Source: Burhinus oedicnemus
Taxonomy: Eukaryota; Chordata; Aves; Charadriiformes; Burhinidae
NCBI GenBank assembly: GCA_008921705.1
Contig: VFFE01007083.1
Span: 1,048,895-1,112,894 of the forward strand
Length of the DNA: 64,000 nt
Direction of reading: 5' to 3'
This document shows positions 36,416-48,847 of the stretch, one piece after another (within the stretch, counting starts at the first letter, position 1; each line of letters begins with the position of its first letter). The position numbers and the translations under genes are program-made. The notes under the pieces were generated by a model. It worked only from the letters and a program-made list of their open reading frames with translations, had not been told where the DNA came from and ran no database searches.

Positions 36416-39400
36416 TTTACCATTACTGAAAACTCTCTGTTGTAAAGAGAGGTACTTTTCCCTCTATAGTCTAAGTAATTGAGATACCTCTCTTTCTTGA
36501 TTTATTTGCCCATAAAATTCCAGGTGTTTTTGGCACTGTTTCTTCCCCCTGTAGTGTGAGCAAATATTTAGCAGCAAATCCTCACCTTAATTTCATTAAT
36601 CATCTGCTAGGGCTGGAAGCCTCTGAAATAATGTCTGATTTTAATAGAGATCTCACAAGCAAAATAAGCTCCCAGTGCCTCCACTTCTCTCAAAAGTCTT
36701 TTTCTCATTTTACTTTGAATCTGGTTTTAATTCCCTCTCCTTCACTTTCCAAGGGCTTTCAGGTTTCTTTGTTCTCATCTGAGATGGAGAAGAATAGGTA
36801 ATTGTGTTTCATTACCATGTGCAATACAGTCTGATCCAGGGTAAGTTTCTCACTCCCACAAATAAACAATGAAATAAAGTCCCTAATTCATCCAAGTGAT
36901 TTTTCTTTTTGGTGCCTGCATGCATAATTACTCACTCTGTCTGTCTGTGAAGATCAGGTTGGAAAGAAAGAAGCCATCTTGCTTTACTGTACACATCCTA
37001 GCATGAATAATATACAGAGTGAGGAAAGGGAGAAGAAACAGCTGACTAAAGTCTTCTCGAAATGATCCTATTCAAGATGCAGACTCTTATTAACTGAAGT
37101 TCTGGCCAGGGACCCTAAAGCAGCTGAGAAATCAAGATTACTTTTTTTTTTTCTAGAGAAGTCCCTGCTGCCTGGGATTCTTATGAAGTTGAATCTCACT
37201 TTGATAATCTGTGGTAGTCCTGATGTGTTCTGCTGCCCCTTACCTCCCTCCTGCTGCTGCAGCAGCACTGGGACTGAGAAGAAATTAGCAAAATAAAAAG
37301 ATTCCCAATTGTTTAATTAAATATTAAATATTCATGGTGATGGAAGACGGTGCTGAGTGTCCAGATCCCCACTAGCTTACTGATAGAAATACCTGTGTAA
37401 TCACTCTGAAAGCAGAGTTGCCTAGGAAAAAATACCAGAATGGGCAAATAGGTGAAGACCAGCTTAGGGCAGTCTCCACTCGTTGACGGTGCCTTGAGGG
37501 AAAACCATCACAGGCTATGGATTTCTCTCATTATTTTGTAATTGGTAGGGGAGAACTCCAGGTGACTGAAAAGTCCATTTCTCTTCTGATATAATCTGGC
37601 CATCACCTTTCCCTTCTTCTCAGCCCTCCCCTCTGCAATCATTCAGCCGGGGCCTACAGTGATGGGTTTTGGGAATAGTCTTGGTCTGTGAGAACAATAA
37701 TGTCCATGTCCTGGGGTCTGTCCAGGCCTAAAGTTGGCCAACTCGCTTTCGAAGATTTGTACCACGTGCTTTGGGAGACCCAAAGACCTACAGATTTCTC
37801 GCAGACTAAGGAGCACCGTCTGATCTGTAGTTTTACACTGGCATCACTGCCTCTTAATTTAGAGATTGCATTCTCTGGGTATGCTGGTTGCAGCCTCTTG
37901 CAGCCAAGAAGCAAAACCTTAGTCTGATTGTCCTTTTGGTTGCAGGCAGGCTATCCTGAACAGTCATCACATCAGCCTCAAAAGGCTAAGCAGGGTAACT
38001 TGTCAGATGGAAGCTCTCCATGGCGTCTCAGGGAAATAATGTATTTATTTCAATAGATCAAATGCTGATCCGTAGTTCCAGGCATGGAGGCAACTCAGTA
38101 GCGCTCCTCCATCCAAGCCAGCTTGAAATTAAAGCCCAGCATGACATTTGGTTATGGAGAACACACATGCAGGATAGACACCCCTCTCTATCATGACCAG
38201 CTGTTAAAAAGTTATAGTACTGTTTTTCATCAGTTGCAGAGATTTATCCAGCTGCAGTGATGTAATTGCATCCTGCCTGTCCGTGCTTTCCCATCCTTTC
38301 CATTGCATTCCTGGCTCTTACAGTGGGGTGCCTGGCACAGCTCCTCTCTTCTCAGTGGCAAAACCTTGTCTCGCTTCAGCAGAGCAGGGACAGACTCACA
38401 CAGTCCAGACATCGTTGCATGTCACATCATTATGCGCAGTTTAAGTAGTAGTTGTGTTCCTCCCCAGACGTGACTGCACTGCGGGGAGCTGAGCATTTCT
38501 GTTAGCACGCACAGAACAACGCTTGCTGAAGTCAGGGGAAACTTCCACTTGCTACAGTGGTGCTTTTTGGGCAGCCTGGTACTGCCATGCCCCAGCAGCA
38601 TCACTGACCCCATCACTCTGGGCAGATTCAAGACTTATAACATCTTAAAGTGGCAAAAATGTTCATTTTTCAAAACTTGACTTGCAGTTTTTTAGAAAGC
38701 AGGAATGGGTTACTGTTACTCAGTTTGCGTGTCTCCACTTTTCCATCCTTATCCCTTTCGAGAAACATCTGGGCTGATGTTTCTCAGCCTTTAGCCCAGA
38801 GGAAAACCCCGTCCTGCTGTACCCAACTAACAGGCACAGAGGTGAGCTGGGTTTTCTGCTGTTTTATTCACCAGGGTGAGGAATAGTGCCCTGCATTTAC
38901 AGGCATCTTTTCAGTAGGAATAGGAGGCTGGTCAGGGCACTGCTGGGTTTCCAGATAGGGAAGTTGGTGGCTATCACAGCAAATCAATCTCTTGCACATA
39001 AAATATCACTATAAACAGGGAACACATTTCTCATCTTGTCACTGTTTCTTCTGGGACAAACAGGCAGATCAGATGTTCCAGGAAAATGAAATACATCTTG
39101 CAGAGGATAGATCGAAGTGCTCGTTTATGGGGAAGAGCAGAGTGCAGCCTGTGTGCAGGTGTAAAGGGGTGACAGCTGCTATCAAATGCTTTCTAAATCC
39201 TATTAAAAATGTTGCACTGAAGAGTTTGTGGGGAAGGCTCTGTGAGAAGAGGGATGAGGGAGCCAGAGAAAGGGAGGAACGTAGGCTTCATTGAGCAAGT
39301 TTTCTTATTATCACGCCTGAGAGCAGTGTGTGATATGTATGAAGATGTGGTAGATTGGTGTGTTAGTGAATTTTAAGTGGGAAAAATCACTTTTGTAGGA

Positions 39401-39789
39401 AATGCTTTAAGACAGGGTTTCATCCACTGTAAGCATGGAGAGCACAGTCTTTTGCAGAGTGCTTGTAACTAGTTAAATACGCAGAGAAAGGAAAGTTGAT
39501 CAGTCAGGACAGTAATCCACGGACTGGGAGAACTCACTTTCAGAATGCCATGGGAAAAGCATTTAGAAGATTCCCCAGAATAATTAGGCACTGTATTTCA
39601 TCTTCACTCCTAAGTATATTTGTTGGTTTGTCTTTTTTTTTAAATCTGAATCTTATTTTCCCATACATATAATAGGGGATATTAGCAGAGAGCCTTTGGA
39701 GACTAAATATGTCAGCCATTAACACAGTACACAAACATCCTGGCTGGAAGGACTGACAGCACTGGGTGGACAAATAGAGTAGGTAGTGG

Positions 39790-39790
<1 letters not shown>
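36416..39790. other. Non-coding sequence, no gene recognised
   Basis: Short frames only. An AT-rich run (CAATTGTTTAATTAAATATTAAATATTCATGG) lies near 37305-37337 and a T run at 37142-37152. No transposon ends were recognised. Confidence 0.55.
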
Positions 39791-39845
<55 letters not shown>

Positions 39846-39846
39846 G
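39791..39846 (+). repeat. GATA tetranucleotide microsatellite, about 13-14 perfect copies
   Basis: An uninterrupted run of the tetranucleotide AGAT/GATA covers about 56 bases. On the minus strand it produces the periodic peptide YLSIYLSIYLSI inside a spurious 108-codon frame. Perfect tetranucleotide tracts of this length are generally polymorphic in vertebrates. Confidence 0.97.
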
Positions 39847-42800
39847 ACAAGCAGACAGGCAATCAAATCACTATGTGCTGTATGGTTTGCTTTTATAGCT
39901 TATATAAGACTGACTGTTGCAAGTAATTTTCTGAATTTCTGCTCTCGTCAGGAAATGAGCACGTGGTTTGGAGCCCAGTCATCGGCACACTGACATTTAT
40001 AGGTGTTAGTGAAACCAAGTATTTACCTGTTTGTCCTTGGTTGGAAATTCCTTCTAAACTTGGTGACTCTATCAGGTTAAATGGAGAATTGCAGCAATTG
40101 TTGCAATCAACTGATAGCAACATAGATTTCTGAAGAAGTACATTGCATGAGGGACTAGCACACTTCAGGTGGAAAAATAAGGGCCAACATCTGTTTCTAG
40201 GCCTTGAAGCAAGATCAAAGTATATGGGATGGAAGAGGAGGGTATAGTTCCCATAAATAACTTTGCAGGCAGTGACTAGCATACATCCATAGTCTAGAAC
40301 ATGTTCCTAATTGTCCCTCATCTGAACAGTTGCAGCCCTAAATTGAATTGCCTAGTTAGGTCATCTCTGCATCTCCTAATCATGTGTGACATTAAACACT
40401 TATTCAATGAAACTCTTTTCTCCAGCACTAATTATTAAGCATGAAAAGTTGATATTGAGCGAGGCCATTGAGCCAAGACGACTCAATAACTAGCAGGGAG
40501 GAGAGATTATTTCAATAAAATAAGTTCACTTGAGCCAGATGGAGTTCCCAAGATGCACTGGGACAATATGACACATGAAATTGTCCTCTGGCTTGTGTTG
40601 ACAACTCTAACTGTGCTATTAAAAAGCCATCAACGAACTGGAGTGAGGAGTTGCAAGAAAGGACACAGTGAGGGGGAAATTGAGGGCATTTTAGACAAAA
40701 TGTAGGTAAATGGTGAATATAAAATGTATCAAGGCATGGCTGGGAGACTCCAAATTCCCCAGTGATCCGCAGTGACAGAGATCAAAGAAAACTGCTGTTT
40801 TTCTACAGGATTAACAGGCAGCCATTATGTGACCTGCCCCTGCACAGTGGGACAGGCTTGTCCACCCAATGAATTTCTAGCTAAAGGACCTCTGCATCCC
40901 ACCCCCCAATTTATGAAGGAAATGCTTTGTGTTTGTTTTGGGGAAAACCTCCAAGTTAATCAGTCCTCCCTTTGGATGTGGAGGCTGTTCCCCAAAGCTG
41001 TAGCTGGAAGACCAGTGCCAAGATCTACCATGTGAGACCTACACACCAGTCCTGCTAGGTCTGGACAGAGACACCTGAGATGCTTGTGCACTAAAAGACA
41101 CGTTCATAAAAACCGAAAGCACATTTTGAAACCAAGCTCCTGCTACCTTCTCCTCCTTTTCTCTCCTCTTTTAGATTTGTTCCCTTCCCTTTCATTTTCT
41201 TCATGTCTCTCTTGTTCCATATGCTTTGCTTTGTCCTGTTTTTCCCCCTCTCCATTACTAACCTGACCCTGAGAGGTCCAGTTTGTGACCAGGACTGCTC
41301 AGAGCCAAGACTTCTGTGTCTTTACTTTTTTTTCCATACTTCATGGGACCTATGCCTTGTGTTCCCTGTCCTGGGATGCTGCTAACAGCCTCTTTAGGGA
41401 AGGAAATGCTATCCTATAACAAGTCGGGTGGTATATGACATCCAATTATCCAAACAGAATATAATGTAATTTCACCCATGGGCAGCGCTGAAAGGAATGA
41501 ATTTCCTCTGAGTGTGATGTATGAAGCCGCCTCTGCTATCTCTGTTTGCTGAGCCTCTTGCTTCATTCCTAGCTCCCCAGCAAATCTCTAAAGCTCAGTA
41601 GACGCTGGAGCACAGCACGTTTCACAGCTGAGGAACCAAGATAAACCAGAGACATAGCAGCTTGTTGTTTAAATCCCAGAGCAAACAGAGGCAAATTAGA
41701 GGTCTGTCTATATCCCTCCCTTTCACTCTTCTGTTTGTCTTTTCCTTTCTTGTTTTCTCTCCTCTTTCCCTTTTCCTTTGTTCTCTTCCTTCTTTGTTTC
41801 TTGTTATGATAAACATGATTCATGCCACAGTGGCATTCAGCTTCAGAGGCTTTGCTTTACATCAGGGGAATGGCTAGGACAAGACAGGACAATTCAGGGC
41901 ATTTGGCAACTTGTATTTAACCTGCTTTTCCCAGGCATGAGGTGCTGGTCAGGAAGGTGCTGGTCAGGAGCTGTGCTGAGATGGGCTAGTTAAATCCTGA
42001 CGGGAAGGGCCAGCAAAGGCACTGGGCTTCTTTTCAGTCTTATATGTCACAGATTTTACTATTAAATAACTTAATACCTACCCTCCAGTGAGAAAGTCTA
42101 TAGCATTCCTGACTGACTCTGTTTTGGCACAAAAGTTCAAAGGTATGGAGGCATCTATAGAAAAACAAACACATCTAGCAAAATGCTCAAAGCGCCTAAG
42201 CAGTTTCGGTGTCTGTGAACAGGAAGGGGGCACTCAGCTCTTTGGGTGCTTATTGGGGTCTTGCTTCATGAGGGTCTGCATCATGAGGTGCCAACAGCCC
42301 ACAGTCACTCTGGCTTTGTGTGTTAGCTCTGGCCAGTGGATGCAGGAGCCTGTTGTGCTGCCTCTGAGTACTTGGTGCCTGCCCGCACTAAGCACCATAT
42401 TGTTGCTCCTGAGTTAGAAATGGAGCAAACCCTATTCCTGAATGTACAGTGCCTCAGGCAACTTTGGGAGGGATAAACAGAGACCTGGATGTTACTAACA
42501 TGCTACCCCGAGCACTGAAGACTTCCCTCTTTGCAGGGAATCGTCCAGATGTGAGCAGCAGATTATGCCATGATTAATGAATCACAGGTGTGAGAAAAGA
42601 GAAGGAGGAAAGGAGAGAGGAGTTGCTGTTAAGGAACATGTTGGGTGTTTGTCCAACCCCTGGGCCCAGCTCGGCTCCCCGACCAGCTGGGTACTGCTCC
42701 AGGGGCTGCTGTGTGATTCCTCAGGCCAAAATTGGGCCCAGCTATGACACAGCTTCTGTGCTTCCTGATGAAATGCCTTGTTGCAGAATGGAATTAATGA

Positions 42801-45800
42801 GACTAAGCATTGATTTTAGTCTTTTTGATGCCCTGTGCTCTAGAATAAGCTTTAGGACTTCTTTGTGGGCTGTCACTACTTTTGTAAGTTAAAAGTGGTG
42901 TTATTCATGCCGCTACGAAGTTAGAGCCACTCAGATCCAAGCAGAGGAGTTGCTTCAAATGTGTACTAGTCTAAACTGAGATTAGCTGTGAGATTACCAG
43001 AATGTAACAAAGTGATGGTCTGTCTAACCCAGGACTCTGCTACTGGAAAAGGACAATTACACATATTTCAGAGGGAAACTTAAAACGTGTACACTGCACG
43101 GCATTCATCGTATAAAGGCATGCAAGTGGAACACTGAGGACTGTTTGCAGGATGCTCTCAGTGTGAAATTACTTTGGCTAATGCATCATGCCTGTGTCTC
43201 CTCTCAGGCATTCCCTTGGCTGGCGCTGGCTCTGTGCATGCCACTAACTGGCTGACAAAGAAGCCAGGGTACCTCTCTGCCCTGCAGCAGGTTCTTGGTA
43301 GATTCTTCCCTTCTGAAGGTTTGGAAGGAGTTGAGAGGAGTCTCCTCTTTGTAGCAGTGGTGGGAGACTTAGGAAAGGCTGTGCAGGAGTGAAAGGAGCA
43401 CCCAGCACTGCCCTGCACAGTCAGGAAACATGAAAGCAAAAGTTGTGTTAATCCATCTGAGCCGGACTGTGATGCAGCCTTTAATTGTAGGATCACACAC
43501 ATCATGCAACACATCAAACAGCATGCTCTGCAAACTCCAGCTGTATTCTCCTAAGCTGATGCCTTCATGTTTATTTAAAAGAGCTGACTGTGAAGCTTGT
43601 TTAAAAGTACATCCAATGGAAAATGACAGCAAATGGTGCTGAGAGCAATTGTGCAGATCCCAAAGGCCTGAACGTAAGGGAAAGCCCTTTCCTCCGGGAA
43701 CAGCACAAGGAGGATTCAGGAGAGTCCTGCCAGCCCTTTTTATGTTTCTCTTCTAGCCTCCTCTGCTTTTCTCCTTGCTGTTTAAGGTAAATACCAACTG
43801 GTTGCTCGAGGCATCTTTGGCCCTCTGAAGTGGTGGTGCCTATTTGATCTGCCATTTGAAAGGATGTTGTAGCGGTTTGGCATGTGTATGTCTTTTCTGC
43901 TTCCTTGCTGTGTCTTTGTCAGGGGTGTAATTTAGGACTAATTAGTTCTCAGCTCTCAGGCCTCACAAAGGAGCATCAGCACCTGGTGGACTCTGTTTGC
44001 TAAAGCCTTTATGAAATGGGAACACGTCGTTCTTTCATCTTATTGTACAAATAATTAGAATAACTCAGCCAAAGTCCCCTGGGATGCAGTTCGTGCTTAA
44101 AACACCTCCCTTCGGTGACTGGCTATTTTGGCAGCCAGAGTACAGAAAAGCTGGAGTGGCCAAGACCTCTTGCCTGTAGACTCTGCCAGCGTTTCATCTG
44201 TATCCCTGTGGGCTCCAATCCTTTCTAAGAAGCTGTATTTCAGAATTGTGCCTCTCCTAGAGGGCAGCTGGAAAGAAGGGTGACATACAGGCTTGGAAGA
44301 GGCAGGATGGATGACAGATTGTGTATGTGAATGCAGTAGATCCTCCAATGACTTTTCTAGCTTTGTGGTCTGGTACATGGTGCATGCCCTGTTCTGGGGG
44401 GTGTGGGGGCCTATTGCCTTTCTGTCGGACCCTTCAGCTCTATATGGTTCTGGGTCACCCCATCAGCTCTGTACAATGGAGAAGTGCACGCATGTATGCT
44501 CAGTGGCACTATCTTTGGCTCTGGAGTGCCTTAGCATCTTTGAGGCCAGTGGAGTTCAATAACGAAGGTAACACCACCTCAGTCAAGTGGTTCTCCATGT
44601 TGCAAGTTTGAATCCCATTTATGTCCATAAAGATCAAGATCTCTGAGATCTCTTCTTTTTTTTGGTGTGACATCTTGTCACAGACAGACCTGAAATGTTT
44701 CACATCTCTGGGATTTCAACCTTTTGCAGTCCTTCCACTGTCAGTAACGCAATCCCCTCACGCATATTCAATTGCTGCCTTGGGTGATAATTTCCCTGCT
44801 TTTAATGTATGTGCACATTGAGGTTGAGTTACAGTTGCTGTGGGAACCATAACTTTGAGTTTTATGATTCAAAAAGAAGAAAAAGAGTATATTTATATAC
44901 TTTATTTTGCTTATGAATCAACATGTTAATATCGATGCAATGGAAGAAGAAAGAGAAACAAACTTCTAAACAGAAAACATAACATCAAATACTGATCTAT
45001 TTTCCCTTCTGCAAAGTTCCCCCAACAGGCAGAATCCCCGCAATAAAAAGGGAAAATTATGAACTAGGAAGCAGACAAAAGGGAAGAAAGAAAGCAGCAG
45101 ATAGCTGAGAGGTTAAATTAAGTTGCTGAGAGATAAAATGTTGGCATTTACCAGTCATAGATCGCAGCATGCCAGGAACCTTTGTATAAAATCAGCCAGT
45201 AACTTGAGACACAGATCAGCAGAGTACAGAACTTACTGTGGGCAATTCGGATCACACTGTTGTCATTCAGGGCGGTATGTAGGGAAACAAAACAGACACT
45301 GAAAAGCACATGGGGGACACCTAAAATCTGTTTATGGTGTCTCTCCCACTGCCCTGGGGGAGCTCACAGGTTTGTGAATTTAAAGCAGAAAGGTTTGTTC
45401 CTCACAGATTTGGGGGAACTAGAAAATGTTTGTAGCAGGCTTGAGCAGAAGACTGCATTACACTCTCTTTTTCCGTTTCTCAGCATGAGGAATCTGGTTT
45501 TGATCTCATACTGGTGTTAAGTCAGAAGGAACTTTCTTCAAGTTAATAGTGTTAGATAGCATAAATCGGGAGTAATGGGGGAGAACCAGGCTGTGTAGTG
45601 TACTACACAGGTGTTTCACTTCCCAGCAGTGGCCAATACTGTGTCCTAGTCACAAGTTAATATGATGTAGGATGCTAAAGTACATTCTGTGTATACCAGT
45701 ACCTTTCTAACATGGCTACTTCTGATGTAGCCACAAAATTATCTTTTTTCAATTTCTTTCTAATTTAAAAAAATACAAACTCTTTCCCTCTCACAGCCCA

Positions 45801-48353
45801 CAGCCACTCTTTCACTGGTCACACTGCCTACTGTGATTTAATTTGTTATTGATTTTTACTGAGGTGGTGTCCGTAACGGAAGTGAAGCAGCCCAAATCAC
45901 AAGTCTTTCTTGAGAATTGTGACCAGCCTCTTATTAACCTGTGAAAAGGATGATTAAAAATGACTGGAAATGCAAAATCAATTGGGCCCCTTCGGAAAGT
46001 TGTTTGGGTGCAGAAAAACAAAAATCAAAGATTAGCAATATTAAAATCAGATTCTTTCAAAAGCTTCAGCTAGTGTCCTATGTGACAGAAATAGCTTTGT
46101 TTCCTAAACACAGAGCAGGGATTTATTTCCACAGCAGACAGTGATGGCTTAGGAGGAGTCACTCTAGTGTGTCAGATAAATAACGTGTGTTTCTAACATT
46201 ATTTTGCACTCCAAAGCTCACAAAAGTCCTAACGGCCTTCAGGACAATAAATCTAGAGAGCGGGTTATGGATTTAACATTTTAGCTCCTGGATAGCTGCT
46301 GTGAGAGAGAGATTAAATGGGCACTCTGGTGGATTCTCAAGACGCACGTTTCCGTGCTCAGTTAGGCTCTGACCCCACTGTGAAGGCACTCAGAAGACTC
46401 CTGTGGAGCTCACTTGCAGCCCCGTGCACTCGTCCCAGGACCAGCTCCAATTCCTGTTGGGGTTGAGCATAGTTTCAGTGATGTATACACAGGGTCACTA
46501 TTTTCCTAGGAGCACAGCACGTGGATATTTATAGGTGTAACCTCAGAGAAACCTTGGGAAGCAGTGAAGCGTTAGCATACCTATGGGAATCAGACACATG
46601 CAGGCATTAAGTGACTTACCTGTTGCAGCCCAGTGTCTCACTAAGCACTTGCTGTCGAGGTCCTCAGTGGGTATAAAGTGGTCTAAATCCGTCAGATTCA
46701 CTGGCAATACACTGACCATACTGGTCTACACCATGAGAGCTGGCGATTGTGGTCTCAGATGGAGCTGAGGTGGTTGCTGACTGTGAGAAATACTGCACAT
46801 CAAGCTCGGCTGGATGCTGTATTGTGGTATGTTGATAAAGTAGGTAACTGCAGGGAAGGGGATCCAGCAAGATCTCTCCATCTCCTCTTGTAAGGCATGA
46901 GCAAGGTTTGGCCTGGCCATTTCTGTTCTTGCCTGTCAAATGTGCTAGTTCTGCATTTCCATTAATCAATTATGGCCACAGCAAATATTTGATTTCAGTG
47001 AAATGTGAAACTACTGCTCCTTCCTGGCTCAGGGTGGGCTGCATGCGAGTTGGAGTAACGGAGATAGGGAGAGAGCTGGGAAAGCAGCTCTCCCAGTTTG
47101 TGGATGAAGTGGCATGAATATGTATGAGACTGTAATTGGCTCCCACACGTAACCAAGGTGCCTGAAGGCCCAAGCGTCCTGGCTAATTGTTGTAGACAAT
47201 TAATAACTTAGATTCTACTAATTCCATATCGTGCTGTGCAACTCATTACAGGAGCAGAGTGAGATTCTCTGCAAAAGCTGCTTGGAGATAGGGAGTGTTG
47301 GGGGATCCGGGCTCAGGGGCAGAGAAGGCCACAACTGGGCTGGCACCATTCTTGGCTCAAACATCAATGAAGAGTCATCATAAATCACAGCCACAGTAGG
47401 AGACAGTGACACTCAGTCTGTCCGGCAGCCTTTGGCTGAGTTCTGGAGTCACAGGGAGTGAGAGGTCTCACCCTCTTGCTCCTTCCTGGAAAAAGGAGCT
47501 GGATAATGAGTCTGTGGATTTAGTAAAGCACAGAGGAGATCAAACCACATCCTTGTCCTATGACCTGGCTTACACATAGACCTTTCTTGTGATGACCTGA
47601 ATCCCATAAGTCAAAAACATAATTAGACTCCATTGTGTCCCACCCACAAAGATCTCCTGCAAACTGGATGACTAGTGGTGGTGTGCGACTTCCTGAAGCC
47701 CACTTGAGGCTTTCATGATAACCTGCCACTAAAACCAAGTCTCCTTGAGAGGAAACACTAGTAATTGTAAGAAGGGGATGTGGCAGCTACCCAGTTTGCT
47801 CTCTGTTGCAGGGCCTGGAATAGATGCGGGCAGTGTATGTGGGAGGACTCGTGCTGGCATAAGCAATGCTTCCCTGCATGCCCTGGGGAAAGCTGGTATC
47901 ACTCTCAAGCCAGACTGTTTTGTAAGTAGTCTGAGCAGTGATGGACCTTGGTTTTCAGAGTCTAACAAAGCTCACTTTTGGTGGGTTTAATGCACTTGTC
48001 ACAACGGCATTCATCAAAAGCAAACAGCACCTGAGCAGCTCCCTGGTGCTTGAGCGCCCAGGAAATGGATGGTGCTCCAAGACGACATTTTGCAGGCAGC
48101 ATGGAGTACATTACATCTGGAAGCAACTGATTTTTTATGCTGTTCCAACAAGCTCCTCCATTAACTACCCCCCCCATCCCCTTTCTCCAGCATTCACGAA
48201 CTTGGGCTTGCTGCTGTTTTAACTGCACAACTTAAGTGACTTTCTGTCTCCTATTCCTATTTTAACTTTCTCCCTTTTCTTTCTATTAAAATTTTTCCTG
48301 GAGTTTCATGCTAGACATAAGAAAGTTCCCCCTCTGCAACTTTTCTATCCATC
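39847..48353. other. Non-coding sequence with pyrimidine-rich tracts, no gene recognised
   Basis: Frames are at most about 130 codons, overlap across strands, and match no family I know. Two pyrimidine-rich stretches stand out at about 41134-41260 and 41705-41800; the second opens an all Lys/Arg/Glu frame on the opposite strand, an artefact of composition. A possible inverted SINE scrap (GCATTAAGTGACTTACCTG, near 46603) is too short to annotate. No LTR, CR1 or DNA-transposon ends were found. Confidence 0.5.
41705..41800 (+). repeat. Polypyrimidine tract
   Basis: Nearly 100 bases are almost entirely C and T (for example CCCTCCCTTTCACTCTTCTG, then TTTTCTCTCCTCTTTCCC). The opposite strand is purine-rich and yields a spurious lysine/arginine/glutamate frame. 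Such mirror-like tracts can adopt triplex structure, but no function is implied. Confidence 0.7.
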
Positions 48354-48847
48354 TGTCTTGGTTTTAGCTGGGAAAGAGTTAATTTTCTTTCTAGTGATTG
48401 CTGTGACAGGAATGTCAATAATGCATATTGTTTTCATTGTTGCTAAGCGATGTTTATGCTTTTCAAGGACGCTTTTCAGCTTCCTGTAGAAGCTGAGAAG
48501 GAGTATAGACAGAACAACGGAATGGCCAATGGAATATTCTGTACCATAGATGTCATGCTCAGTATATAAATGGGGGTTGGCTGGGGGAGAATCCACAGTC
48601 ACTTCTCGGGACAGTGCCAATTCACTGGCTGGTGAGAGTGACTTGTGTCATTATTATTATTGTTATTATTGTTGTTACTTTCTTTTCCTGTTATTGTTTC
48701 TATTAAACTGTCTTTATCTCAACCCACAAGTTTTTTTGCTTTCCCTTTTCACTCCTTTTCTCTGTCTTCTCCCTGCCCTTCTGGGGGAAGGAGAACAGAG
48801 CGATCAGCCGCGTCGTCCTAGCTGCCAGCTGGGGTTAAACCACAACA
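48354..48847 (+). mobile_element. Solo LTR of an avian ERVL-like endogenous retrovirus
   Basis: The element starts TGTCTTGGTTTTAGCTGGGA and ends GCCAGCTGGGGTTAAACCAC followed by AACA, giving the TG...CA ends of a retroviral LTR. Internally there is a TATA box (TATATAAA, 48563-48570), an ATTAAA polyadenylation word (48702-48707), an ATT-rich microsatellite stretch (about 48650-48680), and the ATCTCAACCCACAAGTTTTT motif typical of this widespread avian LTR class. The flanks are CCATC (48349-48353) and CCGTC (48848-48852). This is a 5-base target-site duplication with one mismatch, consistent with ERVL-type integration. No viral coding sequence adjoins it, so the provirus was lost by LTR-LTR recombination. 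It may retain promoter activity, which is untested. Confidence 0.92.

Noticed and set aside
39540..39866. 108-codon minus-strand frame with YLSI periodicity
   Set aside because: The periodic part is the GATA microsatellite read in one frame.
41569..41823. Lys/Arg/Glu-rich frames on the minus strand
   Set aside because: They are the complement of a polypyrimidine tract, with two overlapping frames of the same character.
46600..46640. GCATTAAGTGACTTACCTG as a SINE core
   Set aside because: It is too short, and the flanking SINE words are absent.
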